From NCBI GenBank assembly GCA_013396655.1, contig WBMV01002743.1, positions 124,001 to 188,000 on the forward strand: a stretch of DNA of 64,000 bases, given 5' to 3'. The DNA is from Campylorhamphus procurvoides (lineage: Eukaryota > Chordata > Aves > Passeriformes > Dendrocolaptidae). Position 1 is the first letter of the stretch. The number at the start of each line of letters is the position of its first letter. A program made the translations under genes and the position numbers. This document shows, piece after piece, positions 52,151 through 63,935 of the stretch. Below the pieces are notes generated by a model. It was not told where the DNA came from. It made no database searches and saw only the letters and a list, made by a program, of their open reading frames with translations.

Positions 52151-52787
52151 GGTGCGGGGGAATTGTCGGCATTCCCCAAGGAGAAGCAGTGCAGGGAGGG
52201 GCGGGGCCGGGCTCCCCTGTCCTGGGTGTGCCCGTGTCCCTCTTACGGCCCGGCTGAGCTCGCCCTGGAGCGGCAGAAGCCCCGGGAGAACGAGCAGGGA
52301 CGGGCCATTGGAAGGAAATTCCGGGTTGTTATCGGTCGCTGCGCCCCGTGCGAGTTGCGTTAACGCAAACCCCGCCGTGGCTCTCTTTAAACCTCCGGGC
52401 AGCGGGGCTGAATGGCTGAATCCATAGCACAGGCAGCTGCTCTGACTTCTGCTGAACGGCAGTGCAGTACTCGCCTTAGCCTGTAGAAACCTGGGAGCTC
52501 ATCTGCAGGCTTGTTCTGGCGTAAAGGAAAGCCACTAGGTCGCTTAGTACCTTAAATTGTTAAAATAAACTTAGCGATTTACTGGGGAAGTACTGCTTGG
52601 TTTTCTTAAAGCAGTGCTGGATTAAAACATCTCTTCAGGCCAGTTGCGGTGTTTCCCAAAGCTGCAGCCCATTGAAGCGATGGGTGGATCCAGCAGAGGT
52701 GCCAGGCGTTGGTCCTGATGAAGTGCGCGGTGTTTGAAAGGTTTTCTCTGCAATACAATGCCTTTCCCTCTGTCTCGTCAATTGCAG

Positions 52788-53177
52788 AGAAGGTTCAGCT
52801 GTGCGATCTGAGCGAGCCTTGGAAGCCAAGCTGGGGGCCAGAAGGGATGACTCCCGCTAAGGAAGAAGAAGGCCTTTGTAACCACGTCAAAGTGGTGGTC
52901 CGTGTCCGTCCAGAGACCCAAAAGGAAAAGCAGGACAACTTCAGCAGGGTTGTCCATGTTATTGACCAGCATGTGTTGGTCTTTGACCCGAAGGAGGGAG
53001 AGGTTAGCTTCTTTAACGGGAAGAGACTGACCCATAGGGATATTAACAAAAGACAAAGGAAAGATATTAAATTTATGTTTGATGCTATTTTTGATGAAAG
53101 TTCATCCCAGTTGGAAGTTTTTGAGCACACTACTAAAACTCTAATTGATGGCTTCTTAAATGGATATAACTGCACAG
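52788..53177 (+). CDS. KIF18A: KIF18A exon 2 (first coding exon)
   Basis: Acceptor ...AATTGCAG at 52780-52787; 59 nt of 5' UTR; ATG at 52847; donor ACAG/GTAACT after 53177. It encodes residues 1-110 plus one base of codon 111. It starts [20 protein letters not shown] and runs through [32 protein letters not shown] and FLNGYNCT, the beta1 to alpha2 part of the motor. The frame is open upstream to an ATG at 52709, but that lies before the acceptor. Confidence 0.93.
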
Positions 53178-56100
53178 GTAACTTCAGTATTTATCTTTTT
53201 CAATTAAAAAGCTTTATTAAATTCCTCAAGGTTCCTACCATAGTAAGCAACTGCTGCAGGGGCATTAAAAAGCCTCAGATAGAAATAAAGCATTGTGTTT
53301 TAATTCATGTATATAAGAGGCTGACTTTTTAGCATATGAAAATTAGGCTAGCTCTACTGTTTTGGAAGTAAGTTTGTGTTAAGGTTATAATGGACTTCAG
53401 AGTTTTATCTGAATTATATGTGTGATGTGACATAATAACTGTGGAGTCATTCAAGCAGAAGCACTTGTGTCACTGTTTGGTACCCAGCTTTATGAACTCT
53501 AAGAGCTTGAGCTTTTTAACTGGCAAATGAAATGTAGTTAGGAACTTGTCAGCCATAAGTTACTGGTGTAGGGTTATGAGAGTCAGTAAATAGTTTTTTC
53601 ATGTAAATTTTGAACTGAAAATGTTTTTTTGAAATAGCTGTAAAAGGTAAAGCCTAAGTAGGAGACTTAATCAGTTTGTGAGAACTGCTGTTCAGAATGA
53701 CAGAGATCTGTGAATGTTCATTTTCTCTTCTGTTTCTGATTAGCTTACTGGTATAAACTATGTATTTTTGCTTGGCTGTTTTTTTTTGTGACAATTCAGT
53801 GCTTGCCTATGGCGCAACAGGAGCTGGAAAGACTTATACAATGTTAGGTTCTCCTGAAGATCCTGGAGTGATGTATTTAACCATGATGACACTTTATAAC
53901 CGCATGGATCAAATAAAAGAAGATAAAATATGTGATGTTGCTGTCTCTTATTTAGAGGTGAGTTCCTGCATTTGCTATGTCACTTTTAATAATTCATATT
54001 TGTTAGGTAAATACAAGCTGGTTTTGCCTTCACCTGGTCCTTTCTGGGGCTTGACAAAACGTGTCCTTATAGGAGTGGAACTGAACCATGCTCTACCAAA
54101 TTTGCAGTTCAAAGGCACCTGTTACTATTTTACAGAAGGCTGCCGAAAAAGAACAATCACTTCTAGTATATTCACTGAACATTCTCGTGATTTGTATCTT
54201 GCTGATCAATTCCATCCCTTTTATCCATCAACAGATGTTCAAAGAAAATATCATTTCATTGTTATATCTCAGGGCTTCACAGTAATATCCTATATGCACT
54301 GTGAAATTGCACAACAAAATGATGCTCTGTTTTTACAAGTCAGTGTCTTGGCACTGCTGTTGAGTAATAGTAAAATTGTCTTCCAGACCCCTCAAATTCT
54401 TAATGGAAGAATAGTTGGTGTTTAAGAGGGAGAGGAAAAAAGAGGAAAATAAATGCTTTGGATTCATGCTTGTTGCAAAATTTAAAAAAAAATAAGGAAC
54501 AAAGGTTACTTACTACAAGAGAATGGCTCATTTCAGTGGCTTAAAAGAAATCACGGACACTGAATTTTAAGCTCAGTATTGGATAACTGGAAAACATCTA
54601 GAGTGTGAATTTCTTGCTTTGTCTTAAAGAAATATGAAAAAAGACTGGTGATTTCTGTTTAATTCTGTCAAATATGAGAGGATAGTTTTAATAAAATACT
54701 TTAAATCCCCTTTCAAAGATTTACAATGAACAGATACGTGATCTGCTGGTTAACTCTGGCCCTCTGGCTGTTCGTGAAGATGCCCAGCAAGGGGTGGTAG
54801 TTCAAGGCCTGACATTACATCAGGTATGTAAGTACATATAGAAACTCAACGTATTTGTGATATTCCCACTGTTCTGTGAGAGTTGTATGGAACTTGGTGA
54901 TTTCCTAGTGGGATTTTTTTTCTGACCATAATCACCAGTAACTTGCAAACTTAACTATTTAGTCAAAAGCACATTGTGGAATAAACTGCCAATATTATTG
55001 AATGCAAACAGATACAGCATTCAGACCTTATTATCCCAAAGGGTACCGTTGGCTTGATGCTCATCCAGCAGGTTTTGGTAGATTTGGTTTTTGGCTAAAT
55101 AATCTTGGCATCATTGATAAAGAATTGCTGTGCTGGCTTGGAGTTTAAGATGAAACTTTTCAAACATGGTTATTAAAAACAAAAACAACCTCAAGACTTC
55201 ACATTGATGGTAGAACACTCCAAGATGGCAATAAAGGCAAAGTTAGTTTTGCAATCTGAAAACCAATTCTTGTGGATCTAATTTTTTAAGCCTTTTAGTG
55301 TATGTTGCATGCTATGTAGCTTCCAGATTTTATGTACATGGAATGAATTGACAGGAAACAGTGTTCTTAGTTTGGCTTGCTCTGTGTTTCCAAAACCTTG
55401 AGTCTTGTGAGGAACAAATATTAGTATATCACTGTTTAATGCATTAGTATAAGAAGAATTAAGTCAGAAATTCTTAAACGAGGCTCCGTCTAACTATGGA
55501 GAACCTCTTCAGATTTAAGTTCTTTACTACAATACTCTCTGATCTAAATTGCTGTAGTTAAGTGCTTGTTTTTCATACAGTACTCCTTTTTAGCTGAGAA
55601 TGTTTGTTTGAAGTGCCTCAATTTCAAAACAGGAAATTTCTCTTATTTCTAGGTAACTAAAATCTTCATTTGTTTGTTAGGGTTTTTTTTTGAAGGTTAA
55701 TGTATCTTAGAATCATGTAGAATCTCCTATAGTTGACCTTCTGCTCTACTTTTAAAGCCTAAATCAGCAGAGGAAATCCTTCAGATGTTGGATTATGGAA
55801 ATAAAAATAGAACTCAGCATCCCACCGATGTGAATGCCTCCTCTTCCCGGTCCCATGCTGTCTTTCAGGTAAGATAATATAGCAGATATACAGTGGTCAT
55901 TACTGTGAGTTGCAGGTTTTGTTTAAGGTTAGATACAGTGGAGGCTTTTATTTTTAAACTGTGTTGAACCTTGGTTTGGGTGAGAGGGGATTGAAGATTT
56001 CCATTGTGTTGTTTAGCATTTCTGTAGGAAAAATAATTTACAGAGTGCATTTATATGTCTGACTATAAACTGAGAACCTCAAGTAGTACTTTCTTACTGT

Positions 56101-59100
56101 ACTTATTTTGGTTAATGCTAATTTTTATGCTAAAATGATTTCTTAATATTCTGGTATGTACCAAGTTTTAGAAAATTAACTGATGATTCTTAGTTTCCAT
56201 AAATGAGTTTTGAATGAGTTGTACAAATTTGCTGGAACTTAAGATTTCTCCAAAGATTATTGCTGTTTGCTGACTGCTGCCTTATCCTTCTGACTCCTCT
56301 TAAATAAAACTTGTGATGTTTAAAAACTAGTCCCATGAACTAAATTCTTTCTCATTTTCCCTGTTATTGCATACTGCAAAGCACTATCTTGAATTATTTA
56401 TATTATGCCACTCTGGGTTGAAAAATATTAAAATAAATTTGATTCTGGTTCTTGCATTACAGTGTTTAACTGTTGGGCAGTTCTTAACTGTATCTGCAGA
56501 CTTTGGCAATGTGTAATAACAGTAACCAAAAGTTGAGGTCTTTAAAAAAACCTTTTAAATATGTAACAAAGCACAAGTCATTGCTACTCTAAAAGCTTCT
56601 ATGTTTCTTATATACCTTAAATTTCTCTTTGAAATTGCACTCCCTGCTTTTAATTTCCCCTGAGGTCTTGTCCATGATGATAGGAAGGATTCTTCTGAAG
56701 TTGTTCAGGTTGGGAGCTGCACTGTTGTGTCTGCCTTTAAAAGGGAACAAGGTGCAATGTTACAGACACATCAGAGTGAACTGCTCATTTCTGCTTGTTT
56801 GCTTCCTGGGCTGGGGTGTCTTGTCTCCCTCACCTTGACTCAGGAAAAAAGCCCTGGATTTTTTTTATCTGGCAGGCTTCGCATTCTTCTAAGTACATTT
56901 CTAAAAGTGGCAAGCAATTAAATAAATCACTTCAGTTTCTCAAGTACTTCCACACATCTGTGACATTCTACATAAAGGAATTGTGTCTTTGGTTCCAGAG
57001 ATGTAAGTGTTGAGAAATGCCCAGTGCTGTCTTCATTGAATTTCTCTATTTAAGGTCCGTTTGTTTGTAGAGATATGTTACTTTTTATGCTGTCTTTGGC
57101 CTTTCTTGTCAACTTTATTGGAGCAGGATGTTGTCTGAAACTGACTCAAAAATTGATAAAAGTCTTGGCCCGGGACATTCTGAGCTGATTTTAGAGATGC
57201 AAGTTTTGCCTTACCCATACCATCTCTCTTAGGTTTGAAATATCTATCTAGGTCAGGCAATTACTGCATCTGAAAGTAAAATCTGAATTGCCACACTGTT
57301 CTATTGAAAGTGTTCTGCTGACTGACAAAGAAACAGCAAAGTTTCTGCTTTGGGGCATTTCCTGTATCTTTTGAATTTTTCCAAAGCTTGAGTCGTAGAA
57401 CATAGTTTGGCTGTCACTCCACCTTTCCTACTTCACTAATGATAGTTATTGGGTTGTTCTGATAGTGTTCCCAGTCTGAGGTTGATTTTTTTTTTTCTAT
57501 TGTACTAGAAATAGTGCAACTGAACTTAGTTGTACTGTTTGATTTAGAAATTTATCTATTTGAAGTAGACATACATTTCATGGCAAGTCATAAGTATTTT
57601 ATTCACTCATGACGTTGGTCAATTTTTTTTTCTGTTACAAAGTGCTGTGAAGACTTCATTTCTCATGCACAAAGCTTAAAGCTACAGAACTAGTGAAATA
57701 CTGTCTTTTTTGCCTTATGCATTGCAAGTCCTTCCTTGTTCCCTAAGAGTGTGTTCATTAAAGTGTCAGGAACCTACAGCCTTATTAACCAAAAGGCAAG
57801 GTACTCAACACAAAAGAAGGGGAAATTTAGAGGATCCTGAAAAAGTAAAAGCCATCTAAGGATAACTTTAATTTTCTTTACTGACTGTATAATCCTGCTC
57901 TGCCTACTTATAAACCTGGGGAAAGAATACCTTCAGCAGCAGAAGGAAGCAAAAGTATTTAGTTCCTTGTACATCTCCTGTACTGTGAAAATTTCAGGGA
58001 AAATGGGATGAGGGGAAGAAGTGGCCTCAGGGGGCATCACATTCCAAATGATCTTGAAGTGTGTTTTCACAGCAGTAAATAAGTATTGTTTCCTATTAAT
58101 GGTAGATACAATTAAGTCTAAATCTCTGATAGTCCAGCCTTTTTCCTGGTTTATGCCTATACATATCTTCATTGCATACTCTGAAGTGTGCATGTAAAAA
58201 ATGAACACCTCTTTCAATCTAAAGTACAGTAGAGTAATATACATCTTAAGTGCAGAAGAATCAAGAGCTATTTTAGCTGTGAAATTCATTTTCCCTGTAA
58301 AGAGTCAAAAAACCAATCTTTGCTGTTGTAAGCCCAGGGCCAATTGGTCACTTAATCCTCTGCAGCAGGATGGGGGAGAGAATCATAAGTGCAAAAGCCA
58401 GGGGGTTGTGAACCTTGTGGCTCACTTAACTAAAGGCAAGGGGGGGGAAACAATCACTTGCCTCCATCAGATTGATGTTCAGCCATTCCTCAAGCAATGA
58501 CTACTTCAGAGAAACTTTCTATCAGTTGTGGTCAGCTTTACTTGCACCCTCTTGCCCACTGCCGTGACACTGTACAACCACTGCTCAGCAACAGCTTATC
58601 ACTAGAGTGTTATCAGCACTGACTGGGTCACAAATCTGAGAGCACCATATGGGCTGCTACACAGAAATTTAACTGCACCCCAGTCAAACTCAGTGCAACT
58701 ACACTCTGCTTCTTTTTCCTTACTAATACCTGAAACAAGTGAGTTTAAGAGGTGTCAGAAATGGATTCACTATTTTCTGTTAGGCCAAGCTGTCTGTTGG
58801 TGTTAGATATTTACAAAAAGGTTTATGTTGCATTTCGAGAAGGATTCCAATAAGAATTTCTGAAAAGACTTGTTAATTTTATAGTGTAACTTACTGCTTA
58901 GACTGGTTAGTAGTGGCTACTTTTTAATTATTTTCTTTTTTTTTATTTGTAGATTTACTTACGGCAGCAAGATAAAACAGTTAGTATTAATCAAAATGTT
59001 CGTGTCGCCAAAATGTCTCTCATTGACCTGGCAGGATCTGAACGTGCCAGTGCAACAAATGCCAAGGGGGCTCGTTTTGTAGAAGGAACAAACATTAACC

Positions 59101-61901
59101 GCTCCCTGCTTGCTCTTGGAAATGTCATTAATGCACTGGCAGATCCAAAGGTGTGTATGTGCTGCTTTCCCAGGCAGTCTTTACCTCCTGGTATTCTGAA
59201 AATTGTTTAAAATGCTAAGCTGATTGACTAATGAGAATTATGTTGTTGATGCTACTCACATCATCTTTCTCTCTCAAGATTGACTTGAGGGTTTCCATGA
59301 TCATCTCTGTGATAGCCAAAAGACAATCCCAATGAGAAAGTTCACCAAAATAGTCTGCAGCTACTAAGGATAGTGTCAGAGATGAATGTACTTGCTTTTC
59401 TTACCTACCTTTTTCAAAATCAAGCATATATAGAGAAGCTTGAATGAGTAAATTAATAACCTTGCAAATCTTTAATCTTGGGGAAGAGGCTTTTATGGGA
59501 TGAAACAACACCTATTCCTACTTGTTGTTTTATGATCTTACTCACATCCCCTGATCAAAGCAGCGGATTAGTCTCCTGATCTGGCTCACCAGCTCAAGGG
59601 AAGGAGTGGGTACAGTTGTGTGGGACAATGACAAAACCTCCTGAACTTTTTTGCCTAAGTAAGACTATTGTCTACTACAACACTCCTCTTGTGCTTCTGG
59701 GCAACTAGCAAATTCCCCCTTCAGATATGCTGGGAGAAAAGGATCAGAGCTTTTATTTCCCTTCCTGGTTCTGCACATTCTCATCACCATCTTGTTGGAG
59801 CAGAAAGAGGAGTTTAAAATCTGTACCATGGGCATAAGAAAGATTCCTTATGTTGATTTATTTGGTGCAGAATTGGGTTCCTAGTGACCTAACGGCACTG
59901 TGAGACAACAGATTTGTAGATGTGCTCAAAAAAAATCTTCCCAGCAGAGTTGGGTTGCCTGGAAAGGTTGTGGAACCTCCATCCTTGGAGGTTATCAAAA
60001 CCCAGTTGGATGTAGTCCTTGGCATCTTGCTCTAACTGCCCCTGTTTGAGCAGAGCATTGAACTAGAGGGATCTTAAAGGTCCTTTCTTCCCAATGTGAA
60101 TTATTTTGTGAACTGAAAGTAGTTTAATCTATCTTGCCTTTTCTGTTAGTGCCCCATGACAAAAATTGTAGCTGTGTATCCAGACATCAGAAAGTAACTT
60201 AGCTAATACACGTGTATAGGTATTAGACTTTTTCAAGGACTTAAATTGCAGGTCATTTTAAGAAAAATTACTTTTTTCAAAGAAAAGTTTCATGACTGTC
60301 ATACCTTGTGACATTGTTGAAATTCCAAGCAGACTTTTATTTAAAAAGCAGTTGACTAATCCATAAAACTGTGTACGACTCCTTTTAGCACAAGAAGCAC
60401 ATTCCTTATCGAAACAGCAAGCTTACCCGTCTGCTGAAAGACTCTCTGGGAGGGAACTGCCGGACCATCATGATAGCTGCTGTTAGTCCCTCCTCCTTGT
60501 TCTACGATGATACCTATAACACTCTCAAGTACGCAAACCGAGCAAAGGATATCAAGTCTTCTGTGAGTAAATTTGTAGTTATTGATCCCCTGTCAAAATA
60601 TAATCATATAATATTAAGAGAAGGAGAATTATGTCTTTAGCAATATTGTGTTTTCCTTCACTTTTATCTCAATTTTCTTCAGTTACCTCTTTTTTTCTTA
60701 CAGTCAGCTCTTCCTTATTGGAGTGATAGATGTAGTAGATACAGAGTAGATACTAGATATGGCCTGAAAGTAACATACATTCATTAACAAGAAGATGTTG
60801 CTAGTTTGAAACAGTTTGTTTTGTGAGCATGAGACTGAGAAATAATCCTCAGCTGGTAGAATTCACATCTGTTTTCAATATTTTGCTGTTTCTTTCTTGA
60901 AGAACTGTAAAATATATTAAAGATGTGTCTGACCAGTTGTACAAGAGTCAGACCAGTTTTGTTACAAGTAGAATTCAGGTGGAGCCAGGAAGCTCAATGA
61001 GATTATACTGATAAATGAAATGCTACCAGAATGTGTTGTCTTCTGCTCTCTACTGTTTTGATTTTTTTTCATCATCTTTTTTTATTGTAGCTCCTAATTT
61101 CTTTTCTGTAATATGGGGTTCACTGAAGTTTCCATTTGTTGCATAATTAAAGATAGTTTTTATAATAAAATCTACAGGATACACATTAAATAGTCAAACC
61201 AGTCTGAATAAATGTAAAACGTGTTTGCACGTATAAATGTAATTACTTTTTATTGTTCTGTTGAGGGAAATTACCTGGCCATGGGTGTGCAACAGATGAG
61301 AGTGAGCAAAAGCTGAGTCTTATTTCTGTTGTTCAAGTCAGGATTTAATTCATCTCTTTCCTCATAATACAGTGTATGCCTAACTATATAGTACTTACAG
61401 TGTATTTATTATGCATGATAATGTGAATCTACCTTAAATTCTAACTTGTTTCTTTACAGTTGAAGAGCAATGTTATTAGCTTGGACAGTCACATAAGCCA
61501 GTATGTTAAAGTTTGCAATGAACAGAAGAAAGAGGTATGTAAAAAACTCTGTTGTTAAAAGTTTGAACAGGTGACTTTGAATACAAAACCAAAGTTTATA
61601 GGATTGAACCTATAATGTAATGTTGTCCTAATTCTCCCATATAGTATTTTAAAGTAAGAAAATTTTGTCCTGTGAGAGGAATATCACCTACTGCCATTTG
61701 TAAAGCTGCTCAGCTTATCAGCACAGAATGGCAGGTTCGGGAAAAAAACCCAAAACTATATCCTAACTAAAAGGCGCCTCTTTTGGTTTAGATCCTAATG
61801 TTGAAGGAAAAACTGAGAGAATATGAAGAAAAGCAAGCAAGCATTCCTGAAAATTATAATGCTGCAGAACTTTCAAACAACCAGCAAGTGGAAATAGAAA
61901 G
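52847..61901 (+). CDS. KIF18A: KIF18A, kinesin-8 motor domain and neck (residues 1 to ~421; gene continues right of the window)
   Basis: Plus-end-directed mitotic kinesin that accumulates at kinetochore-microtubule plus ends, damps microtubule dynamics and limits chromosome oscillation at metaphase. Eight coding exons join in frame: 52847-53177, 53800-53957, 54719-54823, 55758-55868, 58953-59150, 60389-60562, 61460-61534 and 61792-61901, all GT-AG. Motor landmarks: VKVVVRVRP near the N terminus, P-loop GATGAGKT at residues 115-122, switch I NASSSRSH at 224-231, switch II DLAGSE at 260-265, [13 protein letters not shown] at 305-317, then the neck-linker region [11 protein letters not shown]. 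Residues 360-420 are charged and probably coiled coil. No frameshift or lost catalytic residue is visible. The start codon has G at -3 and is the first ATG after the exon 2 acceptor. About half of the usual ~900 residues is present; the microtubule-binding tail is outside the window. Confidence 0.95.
53800..53957 (+). CDS. KIF18A: KIF18A exon 3 (P-loop)
   Basis: Acceptor TTCAG at 53795-53799 and donor GTGAGT at 53958. It completes codon 111 (Val) and encodes [17 protein letters not shown], which contains the Walker A ATP-binding loop, through [11 protein letters not shown] (residues 111-163). The open frame runs on into the intron as far as about 54425, but that extension is noncoding. Confidence 0.95.
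54719..54823 (+). CDS. KIF18A: KIF18A exon 4
   Basis: Acceptor TTTCAAAG and donor GTATGT; exactly 35 codons (residues 164-198). It reads [20 protein letters not shown] then [20 protein letters not shown] is the conserved kinesin segment following strand beta5. Confidence 0.94.
55758..55868 (+). CDS. KIF18A: KIF18A exon 5 (switch I)
   Basis: Acceptor CTTTTAAAG and donor GTAAGA; 37 codons (residues 199-235). It contains [20 protein letters not shown], with the switch I NxxSSRSH loop at 224-231 that senses the nucleotide gamma-phosphate. Confidence 0.95.
55869..58322. other. KIF18A: KIF18A intron 5, left part
   Basis: No exon or repeat is recognised. Frames at 56629-57013 and 57078-57260 are chance. 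The intron's right part carries an LTR and then 250 bp leading to the exon 6 acceptor. Confidence 0.6.
58323..58703 (-). mobile_element. Solo LTR, ERVL-like, in KIF18A intron 5
   Basis: About 380 bp starting TGTTGTAAGCCCAG on the plus strand and ending near CAACTACA. It contains GGATGGGGGAGAGAATCA and CACTGCTCAGCA, and ends with a CCCAGTCAAACTCAGTGCA segment like the inverted start of bird ERVL-type LTRs. It is antisense to KIF18A. Boundaries are uncertain; CTTTG/CTCTG flanks may be a decayed target duplication. Confidence 0.55.
58953..59150 (+). CDS. KIF18A: KIF18A exon 6 (switch II)
   Basis: Acceptor TTTGTAG and donor GTGTGT; 66 codons (residues 236-301). It holds [13 protein letters not shown], with the switch II DLAGSE at 260-265, then [20 protein letters not shown], the alpha4 relay helix and L11/L12 microtubule-contact region. 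It follows the longest intron seen in this gene (3.1 kb). Confidence 0.96.
59925..60115 (+). mobile_element. CR1 LINE, 3' fragment in KIF18A intron 6
   Basis: AAAATCTTCCCAGCAGAGTT, GGGTTGCCTGGAAAGGTTGT, GGAACCTCCATCCTTGGAGG and TCTTAAAGGTCCTTTCTTCC follow the order of the CR1 ORF2 end and 3' UTR. It is diverged and in the same direction as KIF18A. Confidence 0.75.
60389..60562 (+). CDS. KIF18A: KIF18A exon 7
   Basis: Acceptor CCTTTTAG and donor GTGAGT; 58 codons (residues 302-359). [19 protein letters not shown] is the conserved alpha5/L12 segment, followed by [20 protein letters not shown] and the end of the motor core ([11 protein letters not shown]). The segment joining exons 6 and 7 appears one residue shorter than I recall in human KIF18A. 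Confidence 0.95.
61460..61534 (+). CDS. KIF18A: KIF18A exon 8 (neck)
   Basis: Acceptor TTTACAG and donor GTATGT; 25 codons (residues 360-384). It starts [17 protein letters not shown] and ends CNEQKKE, the neck region immediately after the motor core. Confidence 0.92.
61792..61901 (+). CDS. KIF18A: KIF18A exon 9 (start of coiled coil)
   Basis: Acceptor GGTTTAG and donor AG/GTAAAT; 36 codons plus 2 bases (residues 385-420). It reads [15 protein letters not shown] and on to NNQQVEIE, strongly charged and heptad-like. The next exon should open by completing an Arg codon. I found no such exon before 64000. Confidence 0.9.
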
Positions 61902-63869
61902 GTAAATGAATCACATCACAATCTTGCTTCCAAACTGGAGCTTGCGTAACTTGTAAACGCGTTTGTAAAACAAACTTACTCTTTTCAACATTGGTTTCCT
62001 CATTTTAACGTTGCTTTACTTAGACTAGATATGGCTTTGCATAACATGTTGCTTCTTTTTAGAGCAACTTGGTGGTGGATTTAAAAGGAAAGGGGGATGC
62101 AGGAATGAGATGTGACAGGAAGGAGCATATGAATGCCGGCTTCCAGCAGAGCTGCTTAACAGGTTGTGTTTGTGGGTAGGCAGAACGGAGTTTGCATAAA
62201 TGACAGCAGCTCTTGCTACTGTTGGCAGACACTACTTCAAGTAGTATCTTTCCTGCAAGGTTTGAGAGGCAAAAACCTTGAAGCTCTGCTTTCCATGAAG
62301 GGTTTAACTTATGTTGGTAGATTCCTTATTTTTTGTTGCATTTATATCTCTTGAACCTCTTTTATTGTTGATGTTCCTGTTGTCTCATGTGACTGTCTCA
62401 TGAGAGCATACAAAAAGTAACAAACTAAGATGTGAAGTATCAATTTGTTGCAAAAGTCCATCTATTCCATGAGAGGGTTAGGTTTTTGTGCAAAGGCCTT
62501 TCTGGGTGTGTCTCTGCCTATCTCATCACATATTTCTGAGAATTATTCACCTGAGTTGATTCAGTGAACTTTTTTTTTAATTGGCCCTTGGAATGTGCTA
62601 TATTTTAACCTGGAAAACTTTCTAAGGTGAAGTGAAAACCCATTCAAAGCAAAATGCTCTCTGATTATGCTTCATTTTACTGGTATTCCAGACATTTCAA
62701 TAAACCCTCTCATTCAGGTTATTTAAATTTAATTTTCAAAATAAGTGTGGGCTTTTAAGTCATGTTGATAGTTCTGACAGTTTCCCTGCATATTTTTGCA
62801 CTGTATGTCTTTAAGATTGATTTAATTTCCTGTGATTTGCCCTTTATTTCATTCTTTGTGTGTGGGAAGAGTCAGTCAAGGGCAAGGTCTCTAAAATATC
62901 TTTTCAAAATGCTGGACATATTCTATGCCAAGATTTGCCGGTCAGAGAATGTTTGCATTTTAATGTTATGGCATATCCATAGAGCCACATGTAAGACTAT
63001 CCCATTCCCTCTAGATATTCTGTTCTTCCTCATGAATATCCTGTCAGGTTCATCCTACTGGTGGTGTGGGTGATGAGTTGATTTCTCCCACATTCATTTC
63101 CAGGTTTTGAAGGTATGGTGCTGCCTTCTCCCTCTTGTTTGGGACAGGGAAGAGATTCTTATCCACAGTCTTGTATTTCAACCCAACTGCCCATGGTTTT
63201 TGCTTCCCTGTTATCTGAGAGAGACTCACTGAGTACACCACTTGCTTCTTCAAACCCAAAAATCATTCCTTCTCCCTCTGTCTCAAGCTTGGACCTGTGT
63301 TGCTTGCCAGCCCTTCATTCTTAAACCTGTTGAGGTAGACAATGGACACTGGCTTTGGAACTACAACTGATAGGTCCATGAGCTCTTTGAGACTTGGTGG
63401 TGTTGAGGGTTCATACCCTGGATATGCCTACAGGATAACTTTGTAATTTTTGAAGTGAAGAAGACTGGGTAAAGATAACTCCATAAGAATAGAAGTGTGT
63501 TTATTGAATGAATGGATCCAAGTCAAGGCAGGAACTTTGCAAAGGCTTCTGTTCTTGATGCTGCTCTTTGGACACTGATGATTATAAGTACACATTTACT
63601 GGTAATAGCTCCTTATGAGGACTGTACATAGAATCAGGACCTGCACCCTGTCCTAAATTATGCCCAGGTTTTTACTGTGAGGGAAACAGAGAGGATTCAC
63701 TTGGATTCCTTAGTGCTGTGTTTCCCAGGCAGCTGGGAGGAACTGTGTTTCTATGGATACTACAGAAGGCAAAAAATCTGCAAGCAGTTGTGCAACAGGT
63801 AGTATAGTAGTACAGATAGTAACAGTGTAGGGTAAGAACACTGATACACTGCAGCTGACTGTTGCATTT
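61902..63869. other. KIF18A: KIF18A intron 9 (incomplete)
   Basis: After the exon 9 donor I searched for an exon completing an Arg codon and continuing the charged coiled coil, and found none. A GC-balanced patch at 63040-63560 may be an old repeat that I cannot name. Confidence 0.55.
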
Positions 63870-63935
63870 TCACAGAATCTTTTAGGTTGGAAAAGGCCTC
63901 AAAGGTCACAGAGTCCAGCCATTAACCTATAATGG
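63870..63935 (-). mobile_element. CR1 LINE, start of an inverted 3' end near the right edge
   Basis: TCACAGAATCTTTTAGGTTG, then GAAAAGGCCTCAAAGGTCAC and AGAGTCCAGCCATTAACC, is the inverted CR1 3' UTR. It looks like a short piece but may be part of a longer decayed copy continuing rightwards. Confidence 0.7.

Larger units (their letters stand above)
51040..52400. promoter_or_regulatory. CpG island covering the METTL15/KIF18A bidirectional promoter
   Basis: The sequence changes abruptly from AT-rich intron to GC- and CpG-rich DNA at about 51040 and returns to ordinary composition near 52400. It holds both first exons, the CRE/CCAAT/CHR cluster (51328-51418), a GC box near 52198-52208 and an inverted CCAAT near 52307. 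The right half is inflated by the 58-59-bp minisatellite. Limits are by eye; CpG observed/expected was not computed. Confidence 0.8.

Noticed and set aside
51231..52427. Several 80-150-codon proline/glycine-rich open frames on both strands
   Set aside because: They are produced by the GC-rich 58-59-bp minisatellite and CpG island. The same peptide recurs in shifted frames and none has splice or conservation support.
52709..52846. Upstream in-frame extension of KIF18A to an ATG at 52709
   Set aside because: The segment to 52787 precedes a good acceptor and is intronic; 52847 is the first ATG in the exon and gives the expected short N terminus.
53958..54425. Open frame continuing after KIF18A exon 3
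   Set aside because: It begins at a consensus donor (GTGAGT), and the true continuation YNEQIRDLL is found in exon 4 at 54719. This is intron read-through.
63102..63120. CAG/GTTTTGAAGG as a possible start of KIF18A exon 10
   Set aside because: It would complete Arg and give Phe, but a stop follows at once, so it does not continue the coiled coil.
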